Source: Puccinia triticina (taxonomy: Eukaryota; Basidiomycota; Pucciniomycetes; Pucciniales; Pucciniaceae). Taken from it: DNA of 64,000 nt. Below the pieces are notes generated by a model. That model had not been told where the DNA came from. It saw nothing but the letters and a program-made list of their open reading frames with translations, and searched no databases. Location of the stretch: NCBI RefSeq assembly GCF_026914185.1, contig NC_070559.1, positions 310,001-374,000 on the forward strand. The letters are read 5' to 3'. Made by a program: the position numbers and the translations under genes. Positions 10,972 to 22,154 of this stretch are shown here, piece after piece. How positions within the stretch are numbered: position 1 is the stretch's first letter; each line of letters begins with the position of its first letter.

Positions 10972-12130
10972 TCACAGAAGGGCTAGCTCTTCTTCTTGGA
11001 TCTTTTTGACGATTTCCTCATCAGATTGTGATGGTTCACAATGGCCAACTTCTATCTGAAGTTTTGTTTGCTCAATCTTGGCGAATTCCTTGGCCCTACT
11101 TAAGATTTTGTCGAAGGAGGCATTCACAAATTCGTTATATCCAGAGCACTCGTCATGGTCAAGTAGTTGCATCCAAGTCGTTTGCTTGTCTCCAGTGCTT
11201 GTGTAAGGAACTAGCACCACCACGCAGGATTGCACAGAGGTCGGCAGTAGACACCGACATTTTCATAGTGGTTTTCTCATCATTTGTATCGTTGCTAGTT
11301 GTCAATGAGTTATCTGGGTTAGTTCCCTTGAAGTCCAAGATCTTCAACAAAAGATAAAGTTTTTTACGTAGGCGGCCGATCATCTGCTGCTCGACTGATT
11401 CTGCACAAATCAAGTGGTAGACGGTAACCTTCTGGGTCTGTCCGATTCGAAGAACTCGGGCTATTGTTTGGATATCAACCTGAGGGTTCCAAGAAGAGTC
11501 GTAGAGGACGACCATGTGGGCCGCAGTGAGATTGATGCCAAAGCCACAGGACCCTGGAAACCCCCGATGTAGGTGGGTAACCTAAATGTATGAATTTTTA
11601 CATTTTTTTGCAAAATGTTAGGCACATAATCAGTATGAATGGGGTTTGGAACCCAAAAGGGTACACACCAAAGATGGCATTTATGTATGGATTTCTGCTG
11701 ATACTCAGTTAAATCCCCTAAAACCCGCAGAACCTGGCTTAACTTCGGGGATTTCGGGCTCCCCGGGGCGATTTTGCCCCAGGCATAGGCACGAAAATGT
11801 ATGAATCAGCCAAAAAAAGCCATTCCCCGGTGCCCCCCGATGTATGAATTTTGCCAAAATCTTGGATTTTTGGTTACCCACATCTATAGGGGGTTTCCAG
11901 GGTCCTAAAGCCACCCGCTTTAGTGGAAATCAAGAATATGGGTACGACAGGTGGAGACAAATATCCATGTGATCTGAGAGTATCGATTGTTTTGGATCGC
12001 TGGAAAATGTCAATTGCCAAGTTACGTCGAGCCACAGGAGTTGATCCATCCAATCTGAGCCGACTCTGAGGTAATCGGTTTGTCTTAAGCTCAAAAAATC
12101 CTCCATGGATGAGAGATGCGAAAAAATCAA
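10972..12130 (-). pseudogene. SNF2-family helicase C-terminal fragment, disrupted
   Basis: Reading the minus strand from 12130 downward gives SNF2 helicase-C motifs: LIFSHLSSM, LDGSTPVARR, STKAGGFGINL, then after an insertion VVLYDSSWNPQVDIQ, ARVLRIGQTQKVTVY, and a trailing charged region. This is the second RecA-like lobe of a chromatin-remodelling ATPase, closest in feel to ISWI/LSH types. The frame is broken by a 359-bp hAT-like MITE at 11548-11906 and by additional frameshifts (near 11170-11235 and upstream of the insertion). The N-terminal ATPase lobe is not present in recognisable form. It is a dead gene fragment or captured piece. Confidence 0.75.
11548..11906. mobile_element. hAT-type MITE inside the SNF2 fragment
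   Basis: The ends are inverted repeats (AGGACCCTGGAAACCCCC and complement). The 8-bp direct duplication AAAGCCAC flanks it at 11540-11547 and 11907-11914. An 8-bp TSD is the hallmark of hAT transposons. The 359-bp body has no coding capacity. Removing it with one TSD rejoins the conserved helicase motif STKAGGFGINL in frame, which proves the boundaries. Confidence 0.85.
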
Positions 12131-13455
12131 TCTGATCAGAGACCAGAAATTACTTATTCAAGCTTATTTTCTCAAAAAAATGGAGTACCATGCAGAGCCA
12201 GGAGGATCAATGAAGATATTTTTTTGTTTCGAAGCCGCTGAGGCGTCCGGGAGTCTTGGGTTCTCAGATGCATGTCCCCTGAACCATGGCAGAATCGACA
12301 AGAATAAGTCTGTTAACAATCAAATGGACAAAGCAATACTTTTGGACAAGTATCGATCGGCCATTCCCAGCATTGACAGGCATTGGCCTTTAAATCTTGG
12401 GGGGTAGCCATGACCACGAAGTCGATCACCCATTTCCGGCCAACCGGTTCGCAGGCCCATTTTTGAACTGACTGGATTTCTTTGACGGCTGGTTGGTGAT
12501 CAAGATCTTCGAGAGCGAGAATTGGAGAGAATCGCTTTTTAGCAAAGTGATATGCCCCAGGAGGCCGGCGGAGGTGGTTGGAAAGCAGAGAGGATGAGTT
12601 CGAAGAGTTTGTAATTACAATGAGGTCTGCTGACCTCTTGGGTTAGCCGGTCAAGGGCCTGTTTGGCTTGGATATAAATCACATCCTGGTATTTCTCTTT
12701 ATCATCAAGAGTTAGAGACCAATCTTCATTTTCATATCAAAGTGATCAAGCCACGGAAGACGGGAGCGGGCCAGGTCAAGCTAGGTGTTGGGTTGCTGAC
12801 TGGCGGGCGACGTTCAATGCGAGTGATGACACTCTAGGGGGGTATTCCGGGTGGATAGGATCAATTCAGGATTGAGCACAGAAGTCGAGAGAAGCTTTGG
12901 AATCTTTGGTACCGAGGCCAAAGAACCAAGCGGGTGCATGTCTTTTCCTCACTCTTACATACATAGCTTGTTACCAAAAGTTAAACCCCTATAACATTTT
13001 TTTTGGATTAAATCTTAAAACATATCGGGACATAAATAAGAAATAGAGAAAAATACCCTAGCGGCAACGGGAAACGGTTACCGACGTGGGTAACACGCAA
13101 AAAATCGATACAGTAGCGATAACGTAGCTACCCTGTGTTGTGAGTTGTATTGGGACCGATGGAATAAATGAGCAAGGAGGACGAGAAGAGCAAGACGGTT
13201 TGATGAAAAGAGCATAGTGCGGATGACGAGAGAAGAGCAAGAAATCAATGAAAAGCAAAGGGTAGTGTGATTGCTAGTAGGTATAGGGTCGACGTAAAGT
13301 CTTGTCCAGATCCAAGGAGGGAGTGTCTGAGCTCCGGAATGATCGGAGAGATTCATCCTGCAAAACAAAAGCTAATAAGAATCTTATTCGACTTGGGCAG
13401 TACTTGTGCTAGCCTGCTCACAGGTTTGATTGAACACCTTCTGGGTTCTGCTTGA
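12131..13455 (-). other. Degenerate region with a possible helicase-linked frame
   Basis: No intact gene. On the minus strand about 12560-12313 stays open and reads a plausible protein segment (for example WACEPVGRKWVIDF). Shorter open pieces lie upstream (for example KYQDVIYIQAKQALDRL near 12700). They may be remnants of the same broken gene as the SNF2 fragment, but no domain is recognised. From about 12960 on the sequence is the 3' flank of the NTPase gene. Confidence 0.3.
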
Positions 13456-16400
13456 CTATTTTTTTGCCGCTCGGCGTTTGGCTGGTTTCTGGGGAGGTTC
13501 GGGTGCGGGATGTTGAGATGGGTTCGGGGAAGGTAAGGGTGACTGAGGTGTCTGTTGCTCGGGAGCCCTCGGATAGAAGACTGGGGTCAATTTTTTGATC
13601 CATGCTTCGGTATTTGGATCGCGATTATCGTGAAGATTCAGCAAGTCGTCTGGTATCGCGGTAATCAACCGCTCTAGCCCAGCGCGCATTTCAGACGTAA
13701 GGCAAGCGATTTCGCCCAGACCAAGAAACTGGTAAGCAACTCTTCGGCCGTCAACAGGTTTTTCCGGCTTGTTTTCCGGCTGCTTCCAGGTTACCTTACC
13801 AGAGGTGGCTCTCAAGCTGAATAACAGAATAAGATAGGGATTGTTGATGCCTTCAATTCCCGCAAAGCTTTTGGACCAGTGATGACTCTTATCCATGCGA
13901 ACTGGACCTTGCCTATTTTTTGTTTGAACACCACAAAATGTGATGTTGCTTAATTTTAGCTTTGAAGATTGAGGTGCGGATGGAGGTGCGAGATAGATGG
14001 TGAAGAGCTCGTCAAGACCAGGTTGCTGACTTCTGCATTGCACCGCAACACCTCGGTATAAAAGCTCCAAGAAGTCAGTGGCGCTGGGTGTGTATGAAAT
14101 CCGGGTAAAGTGATTGAAGAAGATCCGCCCGTTTTTCAAGAGTGTGTTTCTGTCATCTGGATTGATACAGTCAAATTTCATGTCGCTTGGGTTTCTGCCG
14201 CTCAATGTCTGAAGGAAATCTATCAATCGCACTGAGTATCCATTTGGGATCGAGTCGGTGTTCTTGTGAGGAATTGGCTTTGTTTTCTGCATAGCGCGTA
14301 TCAAGATCAATCTCGTCGCCATTTCTCCGGCGTCTCCGAGGGCAACGAGTCCTTTGCTCACCGCGGAAGCAAGAGTATTGATGCACTCGATCCAACGCTC
14401 ATCGTCGGATGCAAGAACTCTGTTAGCCGCTGATGCATAGACGAACTGCGGGGGATAATCGCTGACAATCATTTCTCTCTTTGGGTCGATAAACATACAA
14501 TGCGCCGCATGACTAGCAACAAGCTCCGAGTTGATCGGCGCATGTAGAGATACCCGAGTTTGTATGATCGAGCCCAGAATGGCGAAACATTGCGGGCTAG
14601 ACAATGCTTCAGGAGAAGCCGATCGAGTCTTGAACAGTAATTTTGCCTCAGCAATCATCGCCGTGGTTTGGACGGCTTCTTTCGGCGTTTTTATCATTGC
14701 ACCCTTGAAATACAGCCCATAAAATGGGCAGCCATAGCTAAAGAGCCGTTCGGGCGATAGCAAATCCCTCCACGAGCTGGGCTTCTCTTTTGGGACAAAC
14801 GCATCAAGTGTTGAGATTTTGTAGATTGGCGCAAATAAATCAACACCAGCACCGTGGAACCTTGTGCTGGGGTCTCGGTCTAGGGCAGGATTAAAGTTGG
14901 CGACGCGGGAGGTCGTATCTATGAAAACACTAAAGAACCCCATTGCGGAAGGTATTCCCGATAAAGCTCGACGAAACACGCGAAAGTATGGAATCTGGAG
15001 TTGTTCGTCTGTATGATCTATCAGGTTGCTGGCTTCGTCTATTGCCAAGAGGACTTTGAGATTTCCATGTTTTGTAGATTCCATAATTTCATCCACTTCT
15101 GATACCGCAGCAGCGAGTTTGTCCCTCGTGCCTAGGTCACCTATTTGTATGTCCTCCCAAGTTAGGTTCGACTCTGAGCTGGTTTTCATTTTCAAGTTAT
15201 TCAATTCGTATTCGACCTTGGCATTGAATTTATCCTTTGGAATATTGTTCATTTGAAAACTGTAGTCGAACCACTCAGATAATTGCTCTTCCAAGCTTTT
15301 AGTACGTATATCGGGTCGTTTGAAAAAATCATACACCGCCTTGAGAATTGCGATGATTAGGTAGGAATAGTGCTGAATCATGTTCGGTATTGGTTTCACT
15401 GGGGTAAAGTGTGTAGCTAGGTCGGAACGAGGGGGCTGGCCAGTGGATTTCTGTTTCCGGAGACAGATATACACCACGCACACGTGTTTAGCCAGCTCCT
15501 TGAGCAAGCGGGTTTTACCGGTCATTGTCGGGCCGATGATTGAAGTGTAGGGTGCTTTGTATGCATCTTTTTTCCATTGACCTGCATAAAGTTGTAGAGT
15601 TTCTAGGGTTGGGATAACAATAAGATCGTGTCCCTGATATTCTGCGTCGAACCCTTGCTGGACGATTTCGGTCGACCAGTTGATCTGTGGTGTCGCAACT
15701 ATCTGTTCGGCGGCGCTGGGAAACCCCAGTGCAACAAGCATCTCTTGATCAGTCAATACAGAAGCGTCGCGCTCGGGGAATCGGACAAAGTAGGCACGCC
15801 GGATCAGTGTCTTCGTCCTATCGACATGGTCTTTTTCGTTTATTCCAAGCTCCTTTTGGAGCAATTTCCAGGATCCCGTTTCCCCTGCGGTAAAATCGCT
15901 CCAGCGCAAGGCAACAATTGCGCGGCGTGCTGTGGCCAGGTTCACAAAGTCAAACACACTGGCTAGTTGGTCGGTGTGTTCGTGCACCTTTTCCACTTCA
16001 GATTTTTTTAGGAGTATGAACTAAGATCAGTTTCTATTCTGTAGCTCGTAATCAACCAAAAAGAATCACTTACGTCCAGCAGTGTCAAGAAGGTTTTTCC
16101 AAAGATCGTCTGGTTTCACGTGTTGGGAGTGGATTTCCACAAAGAGCTCGCGTTTTTCCTCAATTTTTGATGACGTTTGTGCCGCGTCGAGTACATTTTT
16201 GGCGGGAGCGGGGGAACCTTCAATTTCAGCAAGCATCTGATCTCCATCCAATTTAGAAGCGTCGCGCTCGGGGAATCGGACAAAGTAGGCACGCCGGATC
16301 AGTGTCTCCGTCCTATCGACATGGTCTTTTTTGTTTATTCCAAGCTCCTTTTGGAGCAATTTCCAGGATCCCGTTTCCCCTGCGGTAAAATCGCTCCAGC

Positions 16401-16784
16401 GCGAGGCAACAATTGCGCGGCGTGCCGTGGCCAGGTTCACAAAGTCAAACACCCTGGCTAGTTGGTCGGTGTGCTCGTGCACCTTTTCCACTTCAGATTT
16501 TTTTAGGAGTATGAACTAAGATCAGTTTCTATTCTGTAGCTCGTAATCAACCAAAAAGAATCACTTACGTCCAGCAGTGTCAAGAAGGTTTTTCCAAAGA
16601 TCGTCTGGTTTCACGTGTTGGGAGTGGATTTCCACAAAGAGCTCGCGTTCATCGTCAGTTTTTGATGATTCGGGTTTGGCTGGAGTAGCTTTCGATTTCT
16701 CCCTTAACTGCTGAGGTCGGACATGGAGATTTCAACATGTACATACGTATGTAGGAAGCAGAGGGGAAAACTTACTGGGGCCAT
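13456..16784 (-). CDS. Large P-loop NTPase of unknown role, four exons, duplicated N-terminal exon
   Basis: Exons (minus strand) 16784-16776, 16710-16569, 16490-16074 and 15995-13456 splice in phase into about 1035 residues, starting with a 3-codon micro-exon (Met-Ala-Pro) before GTAAGT. The last exon alone is 846 codons. A Walker A motif (GPTMTGKT, about residue 344) and a Walker B-like strand (VLLAIDEAS, about 507-515) mark a P-loop NTPase. The segment VYICLRKQKSTGQPPR follows Walker A. The tail is Pro/Gln- and Lys-rich. An N-terminal block of about 80 residues (EKVHEHTDQLA to FPERDAS) is encoded twice, in exons 3 and 4; the block ELFVEIHSQHVKPDDLW is encoded in exons 2 and 3. The two separating introns are identical 78-mers. 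The layout recalls long basidiomycete NTPases linked to Crinkler-type proteins, a memory-based guess. No signal peptide or membrane segment was seen. Confidence 0.7.
15760..16650. repeat. In-frame tandem exon duplication, 495-bp offset
   Basis: Sequence around 15760-16155 recurs at 16255-16650. Each copy contains the FPERDAS-to-EKVHEH coding block, a 78-bp intron and the adjoining ELFVEIH-coding block. The introns 15996-16073 and 16491-16568 read identically, so the duplication is recent. Copy-specific coding differs at a few sites and diverges fully between the two blocks. Confidence 0.85.
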
Positions 16785-17608
16785 GGGGACGGGGAAAATC
16801 AATCGGAGGGCGAGAAAACTGGACTGAGCTGGATCTGATGCAAGCGAGGGAGTCACTTGTAGATGTTGGTTGTTGTTGAAGGTTGAGAGGTCAAGAGCTG
16901 TCAAGAGAAGTATTGGTGCTGCGAAGGATTGCACTGCGTTCGGCCGGTTTCAGCTCGAGGTGCCATCGACGCCCCGGGGGAGGATCGGTTGGCGAGACTT
17001 TCCGCTGGGAGATCACAGCCGACCCGCCGAGGACGACCCAGCGACAGCGACTGAGAGCATCTCCGACGGACTCGCTACACTACACCACTGTTCGCAGTCG
17101 ACGCAAGCTTAAGGTAGAAGATTGTGTCAGCCCGACCTCCCCAACCCCACCAAAAAAGTTTGGTGGCCGACCTGATGTCTCTACGCGGGAGGCCGTCGGA
17201 GCCGCAGTCGGCATATCTACCGATGTTGGCCTTGCATTAAGGTCCGACATCGGCATATCATCTGCGTAGGCCTTGCGCAATGACACTGCATCAACACAAT
17301 TTTGACGCAGGCCCGACGCAATAGGAAATTCATTGCGCCGGGCTTGCGCAACGCCAAATTCATTGCGCCGGGCTTGCGCAAGGCAGAATGCACTGTGCAA
17401 TGCCTGCGCAAGGCGAGCTTAACTAGGCCTCGGCGGGAGCGGAAGCGAGCAGCGGAGCTGTCCACGCCAGTGGAGGCCTGTACCTTAAGTCGAAATTCTC
17501 GCGTGATGAGTTTTTCGATTTGGCCTGAAAACTGCCTTTTTTTGCCTTCTTCCTCCTGTACCCGCTTCATTGCTCACATCCACCAATTTCCTTGCAAGCC
17601 ACTAATAA
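16785..17608. other. Upstream region of the NTPase gene, no gene seen
   Basis: Moderately GC-rich sequence with short direct repeats of ATTCATTGCGCCGGGC followed by TTGCGCAA near 17325 and 17358. Open frames here lack any recognisable domain. It probably contains the promoter of the minus-strand NTPase gene. Confidence 0.35.
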
Positions 17609-17994
17609 GGCCCCGTTTGGCACCGATATAATTATAGGTGATATAATCGCTGATTAAGTCAATAAAAAATAGAAAATTCAACATAAAGCCTCCAAATTTT
17701 TTTTGTAGGCAACCTACAGTGCTGGTCTCTTCAACTTTGAAATCAGATTCAACTGATTCAGCCATCTTCAGCACCATAATACCATTATATCACTTTTGAC
17801 CAATATGAAGTGATATATTGGTATTATGGTGCTGAAGATGGCTGGATAAGTTGATTCTGGGTTCACAGTTGAAGAGACCAGCACTGTAGGTTGCCTACAA
17901 GAAAAATTTGGAGGCTTTATGTTGAATTTTGTATTTTTTATTGAATTAACCAGTGATTATATCACCTGTATTTATATCAGTGCCAAACGGGGCC
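17609..17994. mobile_element. 386-bp foldback MITE, Harbinger type (copy 1)
   Basis: Ends are GGCCCCGTTTGGCAC and its complement, with flanking TAA duplications (17606-17608, 17995-17997). The whole element is close to one long palindrome centred near 17800. The terminal bases and TAA TSD match the autonomous Harbinger at 49521-52739. It sits at the left edge of the Gypsy-A 5' LTR. Confidence 0.85.
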
Positions 17995-17997
17995 TAA

Positions 17998-18374
17998 GAT
18001 TTAGATTTTCCAAAACAGGATACATACTTAGTTACGATCAAGAACGGACCTACGATAGAAGCTTAATCCCTAGGATCAAGATCGTATCGCCGGTTTCTCT
18101 TTAAATTATCCGATGTGTATTTCGCTTTCTAGTTGTAAGGCCTATTGTCCATAAATGGACCTTCACTATGCGCGCAACAGGTTGTTTTCTCTCTGTCGCA
18201 ATATTTTTGTTTCTTCCTTTTCATCAAACTTTTGGAACATAATCATTAAAATACTCTTAAATCCCATCTATGATACTTAGTGTCTCGTGAGATCTTGCCC
18301 TGGTTATCAAATAGCTTGTCTGTGATATTCTGAAACAATCTGTTTCTGGCACACGTAATATTCTAGTCATTACA
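17998..18374 (+). repeat. 5' LTR of Gypsy-A (left end unclear)
   Basis: About 377 bp match the 3' LTR (25077-25663) with about 16 differences. It ends GTCATTACA. The left end is obscured because the Harbinger MITE lies there; left of the MITE the two copies share only a few bases. Ten of the 16 differences are transitions at CpG. Confidence 0.75.
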
Positions 18375-18562
18375 ATAATATTGCAATCTTCAAAACTTAG
18401 TTTTTTCTTTTTCTTTATACAAATCTACCGTTCTTCAAATGGATGTTAATCAAGACAAACGAGTTCAAAATTTGGCCGCCCTCTCCAATCTTCAACTTCA
18501 TCATCAAACGGAAGCTCAAACTACATCTGCTCAAGTTCACTCACTTCAAACGGACGTCAATA

Positions 18563-19446
18563 CACCAGGAAAAAAAAGTAGTCACTTGATGGCAAGTGAC
18601 ATGACACAGCTTTGTTTTCAGCTCCAACACTGCTCCAATGCTGCTCCTCTCCACCAGCACATCTGGGGCTCACATGATAGGTGTCAGGATCAAAGCACTC
18701 AATGTGAAAAAACCAGATGATGCTCAGTTTTGTCCCTGGCCCAGCTGATACTCAGCTTTTACCCTGGCTCAGCTGATTCTCAGTTTATCCCCTGGCCCAG
18801 CTGATGCTCAGCTTTGGAACTGGCCACCTGATGATCATCTTTGGCCCTGGCACAGCTGATGCTCAGCCTTGTCTATGGCTCAGCTGATGCTCAGCTTTGG
18901 CCCTAGCATAGCTGATTTTCAGCTCTGGTCCTGTCCAAGCTGATTCCCATCTTTCTCCCTGGCCTGGCTCAGCTGATGCTCAGCAAGCTGAGCATCAGCT
19001 GGCCAGCTAGCCCAGGACTGGGCCAAAGCTGAGCTGCTCAAGCATCAGCTGGGACAGGAATAGGAGAAGGCTGAGCAAGGACTGGTACAAAGCTGAGCAT
19101 TAGCTGCGCCAGGACTAGTATAAAAAGCTGAGCATCACCTGGGCAAGGAATGGTCAAACGGCTTTATTACAATTCTGAGAGTGAGCTGCATGAAAAAGCT
19201 GAGTATGAGATGGGCAGAAAAGCTGAGTATGAGCTTGGTGCCAAAGCTGAGTATCAGCTGGACAGAACTGAGGATCAGTTGGGCTCATCAAAAACTGAAC
19301 AGGACCTCCTTGGTAAATTTTGGAAGTTGAGGAGATGGTTGGGAGATTGGGGTAGATAGTGAATAGATATTGGATAGATGGTGGGTAGCTGGCTGGAGCT
19401 GGTGTAATGTCACTTGTCATCAACTGACTATTTTATTTTCCTGGTG
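18563..19446. mobile_element. 884-bp TIR element in Gypsy-A gag
   Basis: Ends are CACCAGGAAAA and complement, with inverted similarity continuing about 40 bp (through CACTTG and CAAGTGACAT). TSD is ATA (18560-18562, 19447-19449). Excision with one TSD restores gag in frame. Inside are many imperfect copies of a CAGCTGATGCTCAGC word in one arm and its complement in the other. No transposase. CAC-type termini with a 3-bp TSD suggest a CACTA/EnSpm-like non-autonomous element. Confidence 0.8.
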
Positions 19447-19616
19447 ATAACATCAACCTATCACTTCAAGATATATCTCAACGACTTCTCCTCTTCCATC
19501 AACAACTCAATAATATTCAAGCAGCCCCACCACCACCACCACAACAACAACATTCGGATGTTGGAGTGATGACTCATGCTTCTTTTTTGGGTAATCCAAA
19601 GGAAATCAACAAATTC

Positions 19617-20391
19617 TGTTAAGTTTCACACAACTAAGAGGTTTATCATTTCTTGTAAGTGAGAGGTCAATCCAACAAACTTGGAGACAGAGATAGAAAT
19701 GAAAGACAATTGTGTACCTAAGAGCAGACCCGCTCGGTACTGGGTGAAAATGAGATTTAGTAAATCTAGAGCGCTACAATGTAGCTGGAGAAACCTTTGG
19801 GTTCCGAGAGCTAACAAGATTTATCTTGTCAGTAAACACGCTCCGCTGGATGCGCTGGTAAGAAAGATAAATCTTACTTAGGCTTGTGGGTCTTGTTCCT
19901 CAAGATTCGCCAATACGAGCTAAGAGTGATCTGGAACCGTGGTTGTCTGTCACTGTGCACAGGAAAAACCGTCAGTCTGAAGTCATTTATGACTATGGCA
20001 CTGCAGCGATAATCTTACCTCCGTAGTTGGGGTTAGAGATTCTATCACTGAGGCTGAAACCTTGTCGGTCTTGGGCGTCGGATACAAGTGGGCTGCAAGA
20101 TCATAAAGATTCTCTAGTAAGCTCCATCTGTCCTAGCTGAGGCTATCCCAACGGACTCACATACCTGGTAGGTGTTTTGTCCTGTTTGGGTCGCTTGGGC
20201 GCTTCGTTGGTTTCTGACGTGGCTGAAGGTTTAGGAGCGGATGAATTAGCTTTAGCCGACTTCATCCGCCTGAGGGCGGCATGCATATTGCATGCGCCTG
20301 GAGGTTGCACCGGCTCACCTCGGGCCCCAGTAGGGTTAGGTCTAACAGCCTTGCGCTTCCTCTGATTTGGGGATGTACCCAAATCCTGACA
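19617..20391. mobile_element. 775-bp TG...CA insertion in Gypsy-A gag
   Basis: It begins TGTTAAG and ends CTGACA and is flanked by AATTC on both sides (19612-19616, 20392-20396). Removing 780 bp restores the gag frame exactly. TG/CA termini and a 5-bp TSD fit a solo LTR or short LTR-type element. It carries a coding-like segment on the minus strand (20165-20382). Confidence 0.7.
20165..20382 (-). pseudogene. Coding-like exon fragment within the insertion
   Basis: The minus strand is open for about 72 codons rich in Lys, Pro, Ala and Asn and ends at a good donor (CCAG/GTATGTGAG). Its codon-like quality and splice donor suggest the first exon of a gene, captured by or native to the 775-bp insert. 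No domain is recognised and no downstream exon was found. Confidence 0.3.
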
Positions 20392-21109
20392 AATTCCTCT
20401 ATTTCACCAAGGATCGTTTGGTCGAAGTCGAGGGTTGGTTTCCTACAGAAAAGAGCAAGATCAACTGGATTGTCCGACATTTTCAACACGCTAACGGTAA
20501 CATCTCCGATGCAACCCCATTGTACAACTGGTGGATTTCAATTCTCAAGGAGAACGCTCAATCTCAAAATCTGGACGCTCACCTTGCGTCTGCCGAGGAT
20601 CCTTATGTTCTTCCTTGTCTTGCTTCTATTCACACTTTCATGGCAAAATTAGAAGAAGTGTTTGCTGACCGAAACAGTGTTGAAGATTCTAAGCGTGCTT
20701 TATTCAGTTGTTGACAAGGCAATATGTCGTTGGATGTCTTCAACTCTCTTTTCAGCTCTTTGGTCTACGCGGTCAATCTCACTGAAGAAAGCCAATGTGA
20801 TCTCTACAAGAGAGCTCTCAACCCTCAAATTTTGGAGATCGCTATTGTCAAGGATTTGTGGAAAACATCCAACACTCTTCGCGAGAAGCAAGATCTAGCC
20901 GTCCTTGCCTCCAAAATTCTCACAGAACTTAATCAGATTCGCAACAACATCACCGCTCGTCAACCTGACATTCAAGCTTCGCCTCTTCCTCCAGCATCCA
21001 TTGCTCCAGTCCCAATGGACATCGATGCTATCACTGCTAGTACTGGTTTCACTTTTCCCCTCTATTGCTCCCTTTGCGTCAAAAACAAGCTCTGCCAACG
21101 ATGTCATAA

Positions 21110-22154
21110 CACTACAAACATTTATTATTTTGCCCAAAAAATAAATAAAAGTCAACATGAAAAAAATAAAACCAAAATTTCACTCAGGGGAACAAACTGA
21201 GCATGCTGAGCCAAAAAAATAAAATGTCCCAAACTGAGCAAAAATTGTCAAACAATGTTTTGGGATGGTTTTTTTTCACGGGCCTGGCGGGCCTGGAGCG
21301 GGCTTGAGCGGGCCTTGAGCGGGCCTTGAGCGGGCCTGCCCCAAAAGCACATTGGTTCAGTATTGAAGGAGTTTTGCCTTGCCCTGGGAGCTTCTGGGGC
21401 TTTTGATGGGCCCAGAATCTCAACATGGGCTTTTGGTGGTCTAGATATATCAACCCGGGCCACTGAATAGCCCATGGGCCTTTGAATTCAGAGAAAGCTC
21501 ACCATGAGCCCCCACATAGCTACTGGGCTCTTGGTAGCCCATGAAGATCTCCATTGGCCAACAGATACCCTCATGGGCTTTTGGTGGCCCATGAAGATCT
21601 CCATGGGCCAACAGATATCCTCATGGGCTTGTGGTGGTCCAAAAAGCTCCCCATGGGCTTTTTGTGGCCCAGAAAGGAAGCAAAAAGCCCATGGGATCCC
21701 ATGATGGAAGTAGTTGGCCCATAGGGATCTTCATGGGCCACCAAGAGCCCATTAGCTATGTAGGGGCTCATGGTGGGCTTTCTCTGAATTCAAAGGCCCA
21801 TGGGCTATTCAGTGGCCCGGGTTGATACTTCTAGACCACCAAAAGCCCATGTTGAGATTTTGGGCCCATCAAAAGCCCCAGAAGCTCCCAGGGCAAGGCA
21901 AAACTCCTTCAATACTGAACCAATGTGCTTTTGGGGCAGGCCCGCTCAAGGCCCGCTCAAGCCCGCTCGGGGCCTGCCAGGCCCGTGAAAAAAAACCATC
22001 CCAAAACATTGTCTGACAATTTTTGCTCAGTTTGGGACATTTTATTTTTTTGGCTCAGCATGCTCAGTTTGTTCCCCTGAGTGAAATTTTGGTTTTATTT
22101 TTTTCATGTTGACTTTTATTTATTTTTTGGGCAAAATAATAAATGTTTGTAGTG
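21110..22154. mobile_element. 1045-bp CACTA-like foldback element
   Basis: It begins CACTACAAACATTTATT and ends with the complement; TSD TAA at 21107-21109 and 22155-22157. The inverted similarity extends hundreds of bases inward, so nearly the entire element is a palindrome centred around 21640. The central part holds repeats of GGGCCTTGAGC and of CCCATGAAGATCT-like words. There is no coding capacity. Excision restores the gag zinc-knuckle frame. CACTA termini with a 3-bp TSD define the EnSpm/CACTA superfamily. Confidence 0.85.

Noticed and set aside
16870..17269. 128-codon frame upstream of the NTPase gene
   Set aside because: No recognisable domain, overlaps several other open frames, and lies where the minus-strand promoter is expected.
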